Of a stretch of 64,000 nt of DNA, positions 42,499 through 51,492 are shown piece after piece. The translations under genes and the position numbers were made by a program. The DNA comes from Verrucomicrobiaceae bacterium (GTDB lineage Bacteria > Verrucomicrobiota > Verrucomicrobiia > Verrucomicrobiales > Akkermansiaceae). The stretch is from contig JAIXWR010000021.1 in the NCBI GenBank assembly GCA_027491155.1, forward strand, positions 1 to 64,000, given 5' to 3'. The notes below the pieces were generated by a model. The model searched no databases, was not told the origin of the DNA, and saw only the letters and a program-made list of their open reading frames with translations. Numbering within the stretch: position 1 is the first letter of the stretch; the number at the start of each line of letters is the position of its first letter.

Positions 42499-43236
42499 TC
42501 AGAGACTTCCGTGAAACGCGCCGACCGCCCGCACCGCCGCCACGTGCGCCGCCACCCGGGCAGCCAGCTCCTTCGCGCTCGGCGTCTCGTAGGTGAACGA
42601 CAGCGGGCAGCCGAGCTTCGCCAGGAAGATCGCCTCCGGCCAGTCGTCCGGCAGGTCGGCCTCGGCCGGATGGTAGATCCACCCCGCCTCGCGGATGTCG
42701 TGGCCGTCGATCCGCGGCGAGGGCTCCGGCGGGAACCACGGCGCCACCGCCTCGAAGATCCCCGCCGCCCGCTCCGGGCGGTCCTCCGCCAGGTTGATCT
42801 CGTAAAAGTAAAAGCCGCTGGTCTCCCAGTCCTCGTGCAGCGATTGGAACAAGCGCGGCACCGCCGGCAGCGATTCCAGCCAGGCGGCGTGCGCCTTCAC
42901 TTCGGAAGTACGACGGTTCAAGTAGTCGCGGTTGAGGTCGATCCCCTCCGCGTTGTCGCGCGTCCCGGCCGCCAGGCCGGTGGGATTCAGCGCGGGGCAG
43001 AGCAGCCACGCGCCCTCGTCGAAATGCCCGGCCTTCAGCAGCTCCAGCGCCGCCAGCGGGCCGGCCGGCTCGTCGCCGTGCATCCCGGCCGAAAGGTAGG
43101 CCGCCGGACCTTCCCCGGCCCGCTCCCACACCGTCAGCGGACCGGCCGGTGTCCCGCACAGCACCCGCGGCACGAACCCGCGCCGCCCGGCCTGCACGCC
43201 GAACTCCCCGAGGAATGCTCCGATCTCCAAGCCCAC
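42499..43236 (-). CDS. M14/AstE-family zinc carboxypeptidase
   Basis: A 245-residue metallopeptidase-like protein of the M14 (succinylglutamate desuccinylase/MpaA-like) group. Zinc ligands are H53 and E56 in SAGMHGDEPAGP and H134 in SLHEDWE; GIDLNRDYLNR binds the substrate carboxylate, and a TYETP near the C-terminus carries the probable catalytic Glu. It starts at a GTG with no signal peptide, so it should be cytosolic. A role in peptidoglycan-peptide trimming is possible but unproven. Confidence 0.8.
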   Translation of the reverse strand: MGLEIGAFLGEFGVQAGRRGFVPRVLCGTPAGPLTVWERAGEGPAAYLSAGMHGDEPAGPLAALELLKAGHFDEGAWLLCPALNPTGLAAGTRDNAEGIDLNRDYLNRRTSEVKAHAAWLESLPAVPRLFQSLHEDWETSGFYFYEINLAEDRPERAAGIFEAVAPWFPPEPSPRIDGHDIREAGWIYHPAEADLPDDWPEAIFLAKLGCPLSFTYETPSAKELAARVAAHVAAVRAVGAFHGSL

Positions 43237-43288
43237 GCCGCGACCATGCCCCGGACCCGAGTCCCCCGATCAAGCACGAAAACTTCCC

Positions 43289-44131
43289 TCACCACTTCAA
43301 CGTCGCCCGCACCGGATAGTGGTCGGAGGGATAGGCGCCGTCCTTCGAAGTCCGGATCACCGCGGCATCCTGCGCCTTCAAATCGGGCGTCGCGTAGATG
43401 AAGTCGATCCGCACGCCGGTCGCCTCGCCGGTGAAACGGTGGATCGTCTCCGACTCCTGCGGCGTCGCCTCGGGATGCACGGCGGTCCAGACATCCGCCA
43501 GCCCGGCGGCGCGGATCGCGGCGTGCAGCGGGTCGTCCTCGCGGGCGTTGAAATCCCCCGTCAGCAGCAGCGGGCCGGCCGGCTGGCGCTTTGCGATCCG
43601 CTCCAGGATCAGCTCCGTCCCTTTCTGCCGCGCTTCCGCCGACTCGTGGTCGAGGTGCGCGTTGAAGACATGCAGCGTCCGCTTCGTCTTCCGATCGTAG
43701 AGCTTCGCCCAGGTGCAGATCCGCGTCACCTTGTTCCCCCAGGTCCGGGAATTCGGCACCTCCGGCGTGTCGGACAGCCAGAAAGTCCCGGTCTCGTGGA
43801 TCCGGAAACGATCGCTCTTCACCAGGATCGCCGAGTATTCGCCCTGGTCGATCCCGTCCTCGCGGCCGACCCCGATCACCGCGTAGCCCGGCACGCGTTC
43901 GGCCAGATCGTCGAGCATCGGCGAAAGGCCTTCCTGGATGCCGATGATGTCGGAGGCATCCGCCTTGATCAGCTCCGCCGCCTGGTCGCGCCGCGCCGTC
44001 CACGCCCGCTCCCCCTTGTCGCCGGACGTGATGTAGCGGAGGTTGTAGGTCATCACCCGCAGCGGCTCCGCCTCCGCCAGTCCGCCCGCCAGCAAGGCCG
44101 CCGCCAGCCCGATCCATGATTTCCAAGTCAT
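43289..44131 (-). CDS. Secreted endonuclease/exonuclease/phosphatase family protein
   Basis: A 280-residue EEP-fold protein behind a signal peptide (MTWKSWIGLAAALLAGGLAEA). Motifs in order: LRVMTYNLRY (metal Asn), IIGIQEG (metal Glu), NAHLDHESAEAR, LLLTGDFNARE, RIDFIYATPDL and the terminal SDHYPVRA (catalytic His). Secreted members are phosphodiesterases or nucleases; substrate not determinable. The ATG at 44131 is chosen over the codon 9 nt upstream. Confidence 0.88.
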   Translation of the reverse strand: MTWKSWIGLAAALLAGGLAEAEPLRVMTYNLRYITSGDKGERAWTARRDQAAELIKADASDIIGIQEGLSPMLDDLAERVPGYAVIGVGREDGIDQGEYSAILVKSDRFRIHETGTFWLSDTPEVPNSRTWGNKVTRICTWAKLYDRKTKRTLHVFNAHLDHESAEARQKGTELILERIAKRQPAGPLLLTGDFNAREDDPLHAAIRAAGLADVWTAVHPEATPQESETIHRFTGEATGVRIDFIYATPDLKAQDAAVIRTSKDGAYPSDHYPVRATLKW

Positions 44132-44590
44132 GCCGCGCACGTTGCAGGCGACCGCCGCGGTCCGTCGAACCGAAACTTTTCACCGCATCCCAAGGCACCT
44201 GGATTCAGAAAAGACGCCAACCGCAGAGGAACAGGATGAACGCAGATCCGGGGAATCAGGCCGGTCTGCTACCATTTGTTGGACCGAAATCTTCGCAACA
44301 GGTCCCATGTCGCCCGTCCATCTGCGTTCATCCCGTTGATCTGCGGTTGAAAATCTTCATCCACAGCGACCCGCGGATTGATTTCGCGATTGCGTGTGCC
44401 CTGCCTCCCCCGCGCCACGGGGCGGGTCCGGCGGTGAAACACTTGCGATAAGGCCGGGACCCCGGATTTCCCCCCCAGGCTCCTAGGGCCCCGGCTCTCA
44501 TCGCTGAGTGAGATTCATGTATCAGGGTCCGGGACATTTGTGAAATTGCAGTTTGAAAAGAATGCCATTCGGATTTCAAATGGCAGCCTC
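44132..44590. repeat. Intergenic region with a 30-bp-arm inverted repeat
   Basis: No gene is seen in 459 bp. Arms CCAACCGCAGAGGAACAGG... (44217-44247) and the nearly complementary ATCTGCGTTCATCCCGTTGATCTGCGGTTG region (44322-44351) face each other across about 75 bp. The text CGCAGATGAACGCAGAT-like is a dispersed repeat in this phylum. The last 130 bp, AT-richer, are presumably the promoter of the OxyR-like gene. Confidence 0.6.
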
Positions 44591-45472
44591 ATGGAACTCC
44601 GCCAGCTCGAGGTCCTCGCCGCCGTGGCCGATGCCGGATCGCTGACCGCCGCCGCGGCGCGCTGCCACCTTTCCCAACCGGCCATCACCCAGCAGATCAA
44701 GGCGCTGGAGGACGAGATCGGCGAACCGCTGCTGATCCGCCGCGCCCGCGGCGTGGAGCCGACCCCCGCCGGCCGCACCGTGCTGGAGCACGCCGCCCGC
44801 CTGCTGGCGGAGCGCGACCGGCTGCGCGACGCCTTCACCGGCCGCCGCGAGCTGCGCCACGGCCGCGTCGCCTTCGGCATCATCCCGACCATCGCCCCCT
44901 ACCTGCTCCCGCAGTGGCTCGGCCCCTTCCGCGAACGCTTCCCCGGCATCACCATCGCCGTCTCTGAATCCCGCACTTCGGAACTCATCCAGCAGCTCGC
45001 CGAAGGGGACATCGAGTTCGCCATCCTCAGCGACGTGCCGGAAAGCGACCGCAAGAAGTGGTCGCTCCAGATGAAGGAACTCTTCCGCGAGCCCCTGCTG
45101 CTGGCCGCCCCGGCCGATCACCCGCTGGCGCGCCGCAAGGCCCCGCCCGGGCCTTCCGACCTCCAGGCCGGCGAGTTGATCCACCTGAAAGGCGGCCACT
45201 GCCTCGCCGACCGCACCCTGCGCCTCTGCAAGATCCGCGAGCCCGACCCCGGCCTGCAGTGCGACCAGCTCGGCACCGCCCTCTCGATGGTCGCCGCCGG
45301 CCTCGGCGTCACCGTCGTGCCCAAGCTCGCCACCCGCAACCGCATGCTCGACGGCATCGTGCTCCGCCCCTTCGCCGGCAAGGGCCTCGACCGCATGATC
45401 GCCCTCCTCAAGCGCCGCGACGCCAAGGACAGCCCCGCCGCCGCCGAGCTGCTGGGGATGCTGGCGGGGTGA
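44591..45472 (+). CDS. OxyR-like LysR-family peroxide sensor
   Basis: A 293-residue LysR-type regulator. The N-terminal winged helix is MELRQLEVLAAVADAGSLTAAAARCHLSQPAITQQIKALEDEIG, and the effector domain follows from ~90. LKGGHCLADRTLRLCK places C204 and C213 nine residues apart inside a GHCLxDxxLxLC context, the same spacing and setting as the redox cysteines C199 and C208 of E. coli OxyR. It should activate antioxidant genes on disulfide formation. No target gene is adjacent, though a superoxide dismutase lies 15 kb away. The start at 44591 is chosen to begin at MELRQL; the frame extends upstream. Confidence 0.8.
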   Translation: MELRQLEVLAAVADAGSLTAAAARCHLSQPAITQQIKALEDEIGEPLLIRRARGVEPTPAGRTVLEHAARLLAERDRLRDAFTGRRELRHGRVAFGIIPTIAPYLLPQWLGPFRERFPGITIAVSESRTSELIQQLAEGDIEFAILSDVPESDRKKWSLQMKELFREPLLLAAPADHPLARRKAPPGPSDLQAGELIHLKGGHCLADRTLRLCKIREPDPGLQCDQLGTALSMVAAGLGVTVVPKLATRNRMLDGIVLRPFAGKGLDRMIALLKRRDAKDSPAAAELLGMLAG

Positions 45473-45493
45473 GGTGAGGGAGATGGCAGATCC

Positions 45494-45556
45494 TCCTTCG
45501 CCACCTTCTTCGCTACCTTCTTCGCTAAAGCTACGAAGGTCAGGAAGGCTACGGAG
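45494..45556. repeat. Short repeat tract with imperfect palindrome
   Basis: The tract TCCTTCGCCACCTTCTTCGC and its continuation to CTACGGAGGA repeats TTCTTCGCTA twice, and the ends (TCCTTCG/ C(T)ACGGAGGA) are roughly complementary. It abuts the 118-bp element and forms part of the same composite; the second copy of the element (51.9 kb) lacks it. Confidence 0.5.
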
Positions 45557-45674
45557 GACAGGTGGCGGATCAAAACCCCAACGGGGTGATACAACCCAGC
45601 CCAGGGCAACGCCCTGGGTTCCCCAAGCGAAAGGAACCCGCGCTTCCCCCGCCGCGACGCTTCCCCAAGCTCTC
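45557..45674 (+). repeat. 118-bp dispersed repeat, copy A
   Basis: This block matches the reverse complement of 51835-51951 with only about six differences over its length. At its centre is a perfect hairpin, CCCAGGGC-AAC-GCCCTGGG, and the copy begins GACAGGTGGCGGATC and ends CCAAGCTCTC. The two copies are inverted and flank the NYN, Verruco-repeat and restriction-modification genes. The element family is abundant in planctomycete and verrucomicrobial genomes to my knowledge, without a named function. Confidence 0.9.
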
Positions 45675-45677
45675 CGG

Positions 45678-45712
45678 CAATCAACAATCCGCAATCCGCA
45701 ATCGGCAATCGG
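45678..45712. repeat. Heptamer tandem repeat
   Basis: Five 7-bp units: CAATCAA, CAATCCG, CAATCCG, CAATCGG, CAATCGG. It lies just past the end of the NYN gene and next to the 118-bp element. Confidence 0.85.
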
Positions 45713-45722
45713 TCCCCCCACC

Positions 45723-46475
45723 TCAAACCCGATACTCCACCGCCCCCTTCTCGTTGAACTTCAGCTTCCCGGCCTTCTGCAGTTCCGCGACCACCGCCTC
45801 GCCCTGCGCGTCGGTCGCATTCTTGCCCAGCGAACTCTTCGCATGGCTCACCAGCGTCGGCCGCTTCTTCGGCCGGTTCTTCGCGGATTTCTTCAAGTTC
45901 TCCAGCAGCTTCTCCGCTCCGGGCGACAATGCCTTCTTTGCAGGGACTGCTGCCACTGCGGCAGGTGCCGACCGCGCGGGAGCGGAGGCCACCGCGGCGG
46001 GAGCAGCCGGCAACGACGAAGGGCTTCCCGGCCCAGCACCCCTTGCCGCGGCAGCTTCCGGAATGCCCGCGGTCTTCGGCTCGATCCATGCCTTCAGATC
46101 GTCCCACGTCCCGTGGCGCTTCACTTTCATCTTTCGCGAACGCAGCAGCTCCACCAGCGAGTCGAAGCCCTCGTCGGCCGACAGGATGTGGAAATACCCC
46201 TTGGGATCCGCCGCGGCCGCCTGGCCCAGGTAATAGGCCAGCACGAAGTCGGCGGCATTTTTCCCGGACTTCGGACTGCGCACCAGCGTCACCGCCTGCG
46301 CGTTCTCCATCATCCGCGCCACCGCCTCCACCGGCAGCGTCTTGTTCGTCGGCCCCAGGATGAGATGGAAGGTGAAATTCTTCCGCCCCAGCGTGTCGCC
46401 GTCGATCGTCTTGAGGTTCTCGAAATCCACGAACACGTGGTTGACCGGCAGGGAGGGAGGGGATTCGGGGTTCAT
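45723..46475 (-). CDS. NYN/LabA-like PIN-domain protein with C-terminal winged-helix-like domain
   Basis: A 250-residue protein. Residues ~10-135 are a LabA-like NYN/PIN RNase fold: NHVFVDFENLKTID (D17, N20), KNAADFVLAYYLGQAA and YFHILSADEGFDSLVELL give the acidic triad. An Ala/Pro linker (~135-190) leads to ~60 C-terminal residues, LENLKKSAKNRPKKRPTLVSH...AELQKAGKLKFNEKGAVEYRV, which look like a small winged helix that would bind nucleic acid. The predicted activity is metal-dependent RNA cleavage. It is not in an obvious toxin-antitoxin pair. Confidence 0.8.
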   Translation of the reverse strand: MNPESPPSLPVNHVFVDFENLKTIDGDTLGRKNFTFHLILGPTNKTLPVEAVARMMENAQAVTLVRSPKSGKNAADFVLAYYLGQAAAADPKGYFHILSADEGFDSLVELLRSRKMKVKRHGTWDDLKAWIEPKTAGIPEAAAARGAGPGSPSSLPAAPAAVASAPARSAPAAVAAVPAKKALSPGAEKLLENLKKSAKNRPKKRPTLVSHAKSSLGKNATDAQGEAVVAELQKAGKLKFNEKGAVEYRV

Positions 46476-46630
46476 GGGATAAGACGGGCTAACAGATCCT
46501 CCGCGGACCTGCGAGGAGAGAGTCCCGAAAGGAGGACCGGTGACGCCGGTCGTCGATTACCACGGACCGGCGAAGGAGCCCGGGGGATTGCAGTTGCGGG
46601 TTGTCCGGGAAAAGAACTCAATGCGCGGTC

Positions 46631-48490
46631 ATGATGAAGTTGATACGGCGGTTCCCCCTCCGCATCGGGATTTGGTCCGCGATGCTACTGCTGCCGGCCC
46701 GCGGCGAAGGCGAGGTGTTCGAAGAGTTCGGCCTGATCCGCTCGCGCTTCGAACCCTACGGCCATCTGGTCAATCCGGGCGACGGGCATTTCTACGGCGC
46801 GGCCCGCTGGGCGGAAGCGTCGCGCGGCGGGGTCGTCTACCGCGTCGCACCGGGTCAGGACGCGGAGATCGTTCACGAGTTCGGCGCCGTGGCCGATAGC
46901 ACGCAGACCAACTACGGGGGCAGCAATCCGTGTTGTCCGCTCATCATCGGTCACGACGGGGCCTTCTACGGGGCCACGGACACCGGCGGTGCGAACGGCC
47001 TCGGGACGATCTACCGGATCTCTCCGGACGGCATCTTCAGCGTCATCCGCGACACCGAACTCGGCGACGGTTTCATCGGGTCCATGATCGCCACTCCGGA
47101 CGGTGGATTGATGGCCTCGACCTACGACAGCGGGCCGGATGGCGGGGGCTGTCTTTACACCATCGCCCCGGACGGAATTTTCCGCCGGGTCAGCAGCTTC
47201 CAGAAAGGGCCGAGCTTTCCGCCGATGACTCCGGTTCCCGAAGGAACCCGGGTGCCGTTCCGCAATCCCGGCAATCTCCTGGTCGGCCCGGACGGGCAGG
47301 TTTACGGCAGTTTCGCCGGCGGCGGGCTCATCTATCCCTACGGCAGCTTCCGCTTCTCCTACGGCGGCATGTTCCGTCACGACGGCCCCGGCGCGGACAC
47401 CGTGCTCTACGAGAACCCCCGCGTCGGCGACCGAGCCTTTCCCCAGATCGCGGTCGACAACGGGTTCATCGGCATCACCGGCGACAAGCTGGTCCGGATC
47501 TCCCTCGCGGGCAGCCTCACCACCCTCGCCCGCTTTACGGAACCCCCGAGCTACCCGAGCATCCCGGTGGCCCTGGGCGATGCGCTCTACGGCATGTCCT
47601 TCTACGGCGGGGCGCACCTGAGCGGTTACGTCTTCCGCCACACGCCGGCGGAAGGCATCGTCATCCTCCATCAGTTCACCCGCGACTACTACACCCTCCA
47701 GCGCGCCCTGGTGGCCGGAAACGATGGCATGGTTTACGGCATCGCCGCCCTCCCCCAAGACGCCGAGCCGGTGACCGGGGAAGCGGTCGCGGCGGTCGCG
47801 GAACAGCGCGCGGCCGGCAGGTCGAAAAACGACTCCACCGCCCGTGCCACCCGGGCCTTCCGCTTTAAGCCGCCGGGGGCTTCATCGAACTTCGGCCCTG
47901 TCGCCAAGCCCGAAGTCGCGTGGCTGCCGCCCGCGGCGACCGGTGGAGTCCGCAGCATCGAGGTGGACGTCTTGAAGAACGACCGCGATCCCGACGGCGA
48001 CCCGCTCACGCTCGAAGGTCCGGAAGGCAGCGAAGCCTCCGGCCTTGCCACCGTGGTCGACACGCCGAAAGGAAAGCGGTTGCGGATCTCCACCGCGGAA
48101 GCCGATCCGGCCGGGCGCTTGATCCCCTACCGGGTCTCCGATGGCCGGGGAGGATTTGCCATCGGACGTCTGGCGGTCCGCTCCCCGGTCACGGGCAAGT
48201 TCACCGGCCTCGCGTCCGGCCCCGCGGGGGCCGCCGGCCCGCTGGTGGTAAGCATCGGCAAAAAGCAGAATGTCGCCGTGACGATGCAGCTCAACGGCCG
48301 CTCTTATTCGGGCAAGGGCCTGCTGGACATCGACGAGACCGGTGACATCCCGCTGAGAGGCGCCAAGGGCGCGCCGGCGATCACCCTGCACCTCGACCTG
48401 CTCCGCCTCCCGCAACGCCAAGTCCAAGCGGTCTTCACGGCCGGAGGGACCACCTACACCGCGACCTGCACCCTGCCGCCCCCGAAATGA
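46631..48490 (+). CDS. TIGR03803 (Gloeo/Verruco) repeat exported protein
   Basis: A 619-residue surface or secreted protein. After a signal peptide (~1-25), repeats of the form GGxxGxxYRVxPxG...IVHEF recur through residue ~400 (for example NGLGTIYRISPDGIFSVI, GGCLYTIAPDGIFRRV, SGYVFRHTPAEGIVILHQF). These are the TIGR03803 repeats named from Gloeobacter and Verrucomicrobia. About 430-520 is a cadherin-like Big_9 domain (VDVLKNDRDPDGDPLTLE) and the C-terminus is beta-rich. The start is the first of two adjacent ATGs at 46631. Function unknown; probably an adhesive or scaffold protein. Confidence 0.8.
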   Translation: MMKLIRRFPLRIGIWSAMLLLPARGEGEVFEEFGLIRSRFEPYGHLVNPGDGHFYGAARWAEASRGGVVYRVAPGQDAEIVHEFGAVADSTQTNYGGSNPCCPLIIGHDGAFYGATDTGGANGLGTIYRISPDGIFSVIRDTELGDGFIGSMIATPDGGLMASTYDSGPDGGGCLYTIAPDGIFRRVSSFQKGPSFPPMTPVPEGTRVPFRNPGNLLVGPDGQVYGSFAGGGLIYPYGSFRFSYGGMFRHDGPGADTVLYENPRVGDRAFPQIAVDNGFIGITGDKLVRISLAGSLTTLARFTEPPSYPSIPVALGDALYGMSFYGGAHLSGYVFRHTPAEGIVILHQFTRDYYTLQRALVAGNDGMVYGIAALPQDAEPVTGEAVAAVAEQRAAGRSKNDSTARATRAFRFKPPGASSNFGPVAKPEVAWLPPAATGGVRSIEVDVLKNDRDPDGDPLTLEGPEGSEASGLATVVDTPKGKRLRISTAEADPAGRLIPYRVSDGRGGFAIGRLAVRSPVTGKFTGLASGPAGAAGPLVVSIGKKQNVAVTMQLNGRSYSGKGLLDIDETGDIPLRGAKGAPAITLHLDLLRLPQRQVQAVFTAGGTTYTATCTLPPPK

Positions 48491-48691
48491 GGGGCCGGAA
48501 GGGAAGTCCCTTCAATTTTTGTTCACTTCCGGCGAACAATCGTCCACCCGCCTCGAACGATGCAACCGGGTAGCGCACTCTCGGCAACAAACGCTGGTGC
48601 TTGCTGTGGATTGGGCTGAAGAAAGCGGCCAGAGGACCAAGGTAGCTTGGCTCCGCGCGAAGGCTTAATGGTGTGAATTTGAGTAGCTCTT
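48491..48691. other. Intergenic stretch at the left edge of the restriction-modification operon
   Basis: About 200 bp with intermediate base composition between the GC-rich gene before and the AT-richer operon after. No gene, terminator or named repeat was identified. Confidence 0.5.
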
Positions 48692-48740
48692 GACTCATCG
48701 TCCATGGACCAAATTGGTCTCGGCAGATGGACTATGAGTC
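48692..48740 (+). promoter_or_regulatory. C-protein operator (C-boxes) of the restriction-modification operon
   Basis: Three symmetric boxes: GACTCATCGTC (48692-48702), GACCAAATTGGTC (48707-48719) and GACTATGAGTC (48730-48740). The outer two match the GACT-N3-AGTC type bound by known controller (C) proteins, the left with one mismatch. TTGACT (48690-48695) supplies a -35 hexamer overlapping the left box. The right box ends at the base before the C-gene ATG, consistent with a leaderless C mRNA as known for several C genes. Confidence 0.8.
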
Positions 48741-48968
48741 ATGGTCAAAAATGATTCTGTCCTCGTTTCGTTGGGAAGAAACGTGCGGCAAGCGCGAGAG
48801 AGAAAAGAGCTGACCCAAGAGAAGTTGGCGGAGATTGCCGAAATCGACCCGACCTACGTGAGCGGGATCGAGAGAGGGTTGAGAAACCCGGGCATCAAGA
48901 ATGTCGCGAGACTCGCGAAAGCCTTGGGGATCACAACCTCTGAGCTGTGCAAGGGGGTGGACGCATGA
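48741..48968 (+). CDS. Restriction-modification controller (C) protein
   Basis: A 75-residue XRE-type helix-turn-helix protein: [54 protein letters not shown] covers the five-helix fold with recognition helix at ~36-46. The size and place directly before a methyltransferase and restriction enzyme are those of C proteins, which bind their own C-boxes and first activate, then repress. It overlaps the methyltransferase start by ATGA. Confidence 0.88.
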   Translation: MVKNDSVLVSLGRNVRQARERKELTQEKLAEIAEIDPTYVSGIERGLRNPGIKNVARLAKALGITTSELCKGVDA

Positions 48969-50176
48969 CTGCCAAACGCAAAGGAACGGCAGCTTCGGGG
49001 AAAAAGACCGCGCAGAAAGCGACAGAGAAGCTCTTTGGAGGAGGTGCGTCAGAGTCCGTCTGTGAGGACGCGGTGCCCTACCGCGCCTCAAGAAAACCGC
49101 TTGGAGGGGAGCCAAATCCTGAAGCGCTGCGATTCATTGATCTGTTCTGCGGAATTGGTGGGTTTCGGATCGCTTTCGAGAAAATTGGCGGACAATGCGT
49201 CTTCTCGAGCGACTGGGACAAATTCAGCCAGCAAACTTACGAGGCCAATTTCGGAGAAAAACCCCATGGCGACATCCACACTGTCGCCGTGGCTGACATC
49301 CCCTCCCATGATGTGCTTTGCGGCGGATTCCCCTGCCAGCCCTTCAGCATCGCGGGGGTTTCAAAAAAGAACAGTTTGGGACGGCTGCATGGATTTGACG
49401 ACGCAAAGCAGGGTAACTTGTTCTTCTCTATTGCCGATATCATCGACTACCATCGTCCGGCGGCATTTGTTTTGGAGAACGTCAAGAATCTCAAGAGTCA
49501 TGACAGAGGTCGAACGTTTGAAGTTATCCACCGAACGCTCACTGAGCACCTTGGATACACAGTTTATACTAAGATTATTGATGCAAAGAGTCTTGTGCCC
49601 CAACACCGTGAGCGGATCTTCTTGGTCGGATTCCGCGAGTGGCGCCACTTTGAGTTCCCGAAGTTTCCTGAACAGGGTCCTAAGCTTGAGACAATTTTGG
49701 AAGCGAAGCCAGATCCGAAATACACGCTAACAGACCACCTTTGGAATTACCTTCAGAACTACGCCGAAAAACACAAGGCCGCTGGGAATGGGTTCGGCTT
49801 CGGCCTAGTAACGGGGTTGGACACCACTCGAACGCTTAGCGCCCGCTACCACAAGGATGGGTCAGAAATCCTGATCGCCCAGAAGGGAAAAAATCCAAGG
49901 CGCCTAACTCCGCGGGAATGTGCTCGTCTCATGGGATACCCGGACAGCCACAAGATTGTAGTCTCTGACACGCAGGCTTACAGGCAGTTCGGGAACTCCG
50001 TGGTGGTTCCTGTTGTCGCAGAACTTGCTAAAGCAGTCAAAGACGCCCTGAAGCGGCCTGCTGGCATACCGGGCGATTTGGTTTTGGAGGATAAAGAGAA
50101 CCCAAACAGCGTTCAGGAGAATTGTGTTCGCAAAAGCGTCAAATACCCGACAGGGAGAAGCAATCGACGGAAATGA
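48965..50176 (+). CDS. DNA (cytosine-5) methyltransferase
   Basis: A 403-residue m5C methyltransferase protecting the host from the cognate endonuclease. Motif I is [12 protein letters not shown] (57-68), motif [11 protein letters not shown] with catalytic C124, motif VI ENV (171-173), motif VIII QHRERIF (213-219), a variable target-recognition region (~220-345), motif [17 protein letters not shown] and motif [11 protein letters not shown]. About 50 basic, disordered N-terminal residues precede motif I. Both junctions are ATGA overlaps, so C, M and R are translationally coupled. Base composition is lower in GC than the surrounding genome, indicating acquisition. Confidence 0.93.
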   Translation: MTAKRKGTAASGKKTAQKATEKLFGGGASESVCEDAVPYRASRKPLGGEPNPEALRFIDLFCGIGGFRIAFEKIGGQCVFSSDWDKFSQQTYEANFGEKPHGDIHTVAVADIPSHDVLCGGFPCQPFSIAGVSKKNSLGRLHGFDDAKQGNLFFSIADIIDYHRPAAFVLENVKNLKSHDRGRTFEVIHRTLTEHLGYTVYTKIIDAKSLVPQHRERIFLVGFREWRHFEFPKFPEQGPKLETILEAKPDPKYTLTDHLWNYLQNYAEKHKAAGNGFGFGLVTGLDTTRTLSARYHKDGSEILIAQKGKNPRRLTPRECARLMGYPDSHKIVVSDTQAYRQFGNSVVVPVVAELAKAVKDALKRPAGIPGDLVLEDKENPNSVQENCVRKSVKYPTGRSNRRK

Positions 50177-51474
50177 CTTTGACGAATCTACGGGCTCTTT
50201 TCGTTAAGGCGGGTGCCCGGCGCTTGTACGCGAAACCGCTCGCAGAAAACGACAACTCGAAGAATCAGGTATACTTTGGACCTGGATTTCAAGCGCTGAA
50301 TTTGTTCCCCAACGAGGGTATCGTTTCCGACAGCAGTCCGAAGAACCCGATCTTCAAATCTAAATTGCGGTTTGATTGGCTTACTGAGTCTGGGGAGGTC
50401 GTCGAAGCTCCAAGGGCACAGCTAATCCTATATCCACAATACCCCGAGGTTCGATTTTCTGGCTTCTTGCAAGGTTGCGCGTTGCCTCCTTCGGAATTGA
50501 TGGCCACGAGGATGACGGGACGCATTTTGTTTCTCGCAGTGACAAAACATGATAGGGTCATTGGATTTGTTGTTGGCCCCGATTCGGAGGTTACGGGCGA
50601 ATTCAACAGTTTGGGGCTAACTCCCCAAAATGGAATTTTTGTCGAACTTAGCCTGCCCTCGATTCCGGATATAAATGATTCGAAGCTGCGTTTATTAGCT
50701 GAATTGAAGAGAATTAGTGAAGCTGGCTGGATCGACTCAAAACAACTCGACGCAAGCGGCTTAGTAAAACCTTGCCAAGCTCCCCAGTGCGGAGGCTTCA
50801 CGCTCGAAGCAGAGCTGGGAATTCCCAAGAATAGCGTTGGTGAACCGGATTTTCTGGGGTGGGAAGTCAAGCAACATGCTGTTCCCAACTTCAATAGCGT
50901 TGGCGCTGCAATCACGCTTATGACGCCTGAGCCGACTGGCGGCTACTACAAAGACAAAGGAGTGGAGGCTTTTATCCGAACATACGGATACCATGACAAA
51001 AAGGAGCGTCAGGATAGAATGAATTTCGGAGGGATTCATTCTGTTGGGAAGCGACAGACTACCACTGGATTAACCATGGAGTTGATCGGATATGATTTCA
51101 GTAAAAATAAAATTGTAGACGCAGATGGTTCAATTGCGCTTGTTGACGAGAGGGGTAATCATGCCGCGCGGTGGGACTTTTCCGGTTTGCTGGCGCATTG
51201 GTCGAGAAAGCATTCTAAAGCGGTTTACGTTCCGTCCATGAAACGCATTAACCCAGCCTGGCAATACTCGTATGGGTCTCGCGTTCGGCTAGGGGAGGGA
51301 ACTGATTCATTGAGACTGCTCGCTGCGCTCGCGGGTGGTTTCGTTTACTACGATCCTGGAATTAAGTTAGAGAATGCTTCGACCAAACCTGCAGTGAAGC
51401 GCCGAAGCCAATTTCGAATAGCGTCGAAGAACATAGCGGCGCTTTATGAGAATTTCGAGACGGTCAGTGTCTAG
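50173..51474 (+). CDS. MvaI/BcnI-family type II restriction endonuclease
   Basis: A 433-residue endonuclease. The conserved block [17 protein letters not shown]...[12 protein letters not shown] (201-234) matches the MvaI/BcnI family, with D226 and E231-x-K233 as PD-(D/E)xK catalytic residues. MvaI and BcnI act as monomers on CCWGG and CCSGG; a related pseudosymmetric CC-N-GG-type target is plausible. Those enzymes pair with N4-cytosine methyltransferases, whereas here the partner is m5C. The start at 50173 overlaps the methyltransferase stop; the frame upstream is a shadow. Codon use is AT-rich (TTA, AAA, ATA common), the lowest GC in the window. Confidence 0.88.
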   Translation: MTLTNLRALFVKAGARRLYAKPLAENDNSKNQVYFGPGFQALNLFPNEGIVSDSSPKNPIFKSKLRFDWLTESGEVVEAPRAQLILYPQYPEVRFSGFLQGCALPPSELMATRMTGRILFLAVTKHDRVIGFVVGPDSEVTGEFNSLGLTPQNGIFVELSLPSIPDINDSKLRLLAELKRISEAGWIDSKQLDASGLVKPCQAPQCGGFTLEAELGIPKNSVGEPDFLGWEVKQHAVPNFNSVGAAITLMTPEPTGGYYKDKGVEAFIRTYGYHDKKERQDRMNFGGIHSVGKRQTTTGLTMELIGYDFSKNKIVDADGSIALVDERGNHAARWDFSGLLAHWSRKHSKAVYVPSMKRINPAWQYSYGSRVRLGEGTDSLRLLAALAGGFVYYDPGIKLENASTKPAVKRRSQFRIASKNIAALYENFETVSV

Positions 51475-51492
51475 CTGCCGCTGCCGGTTTGC

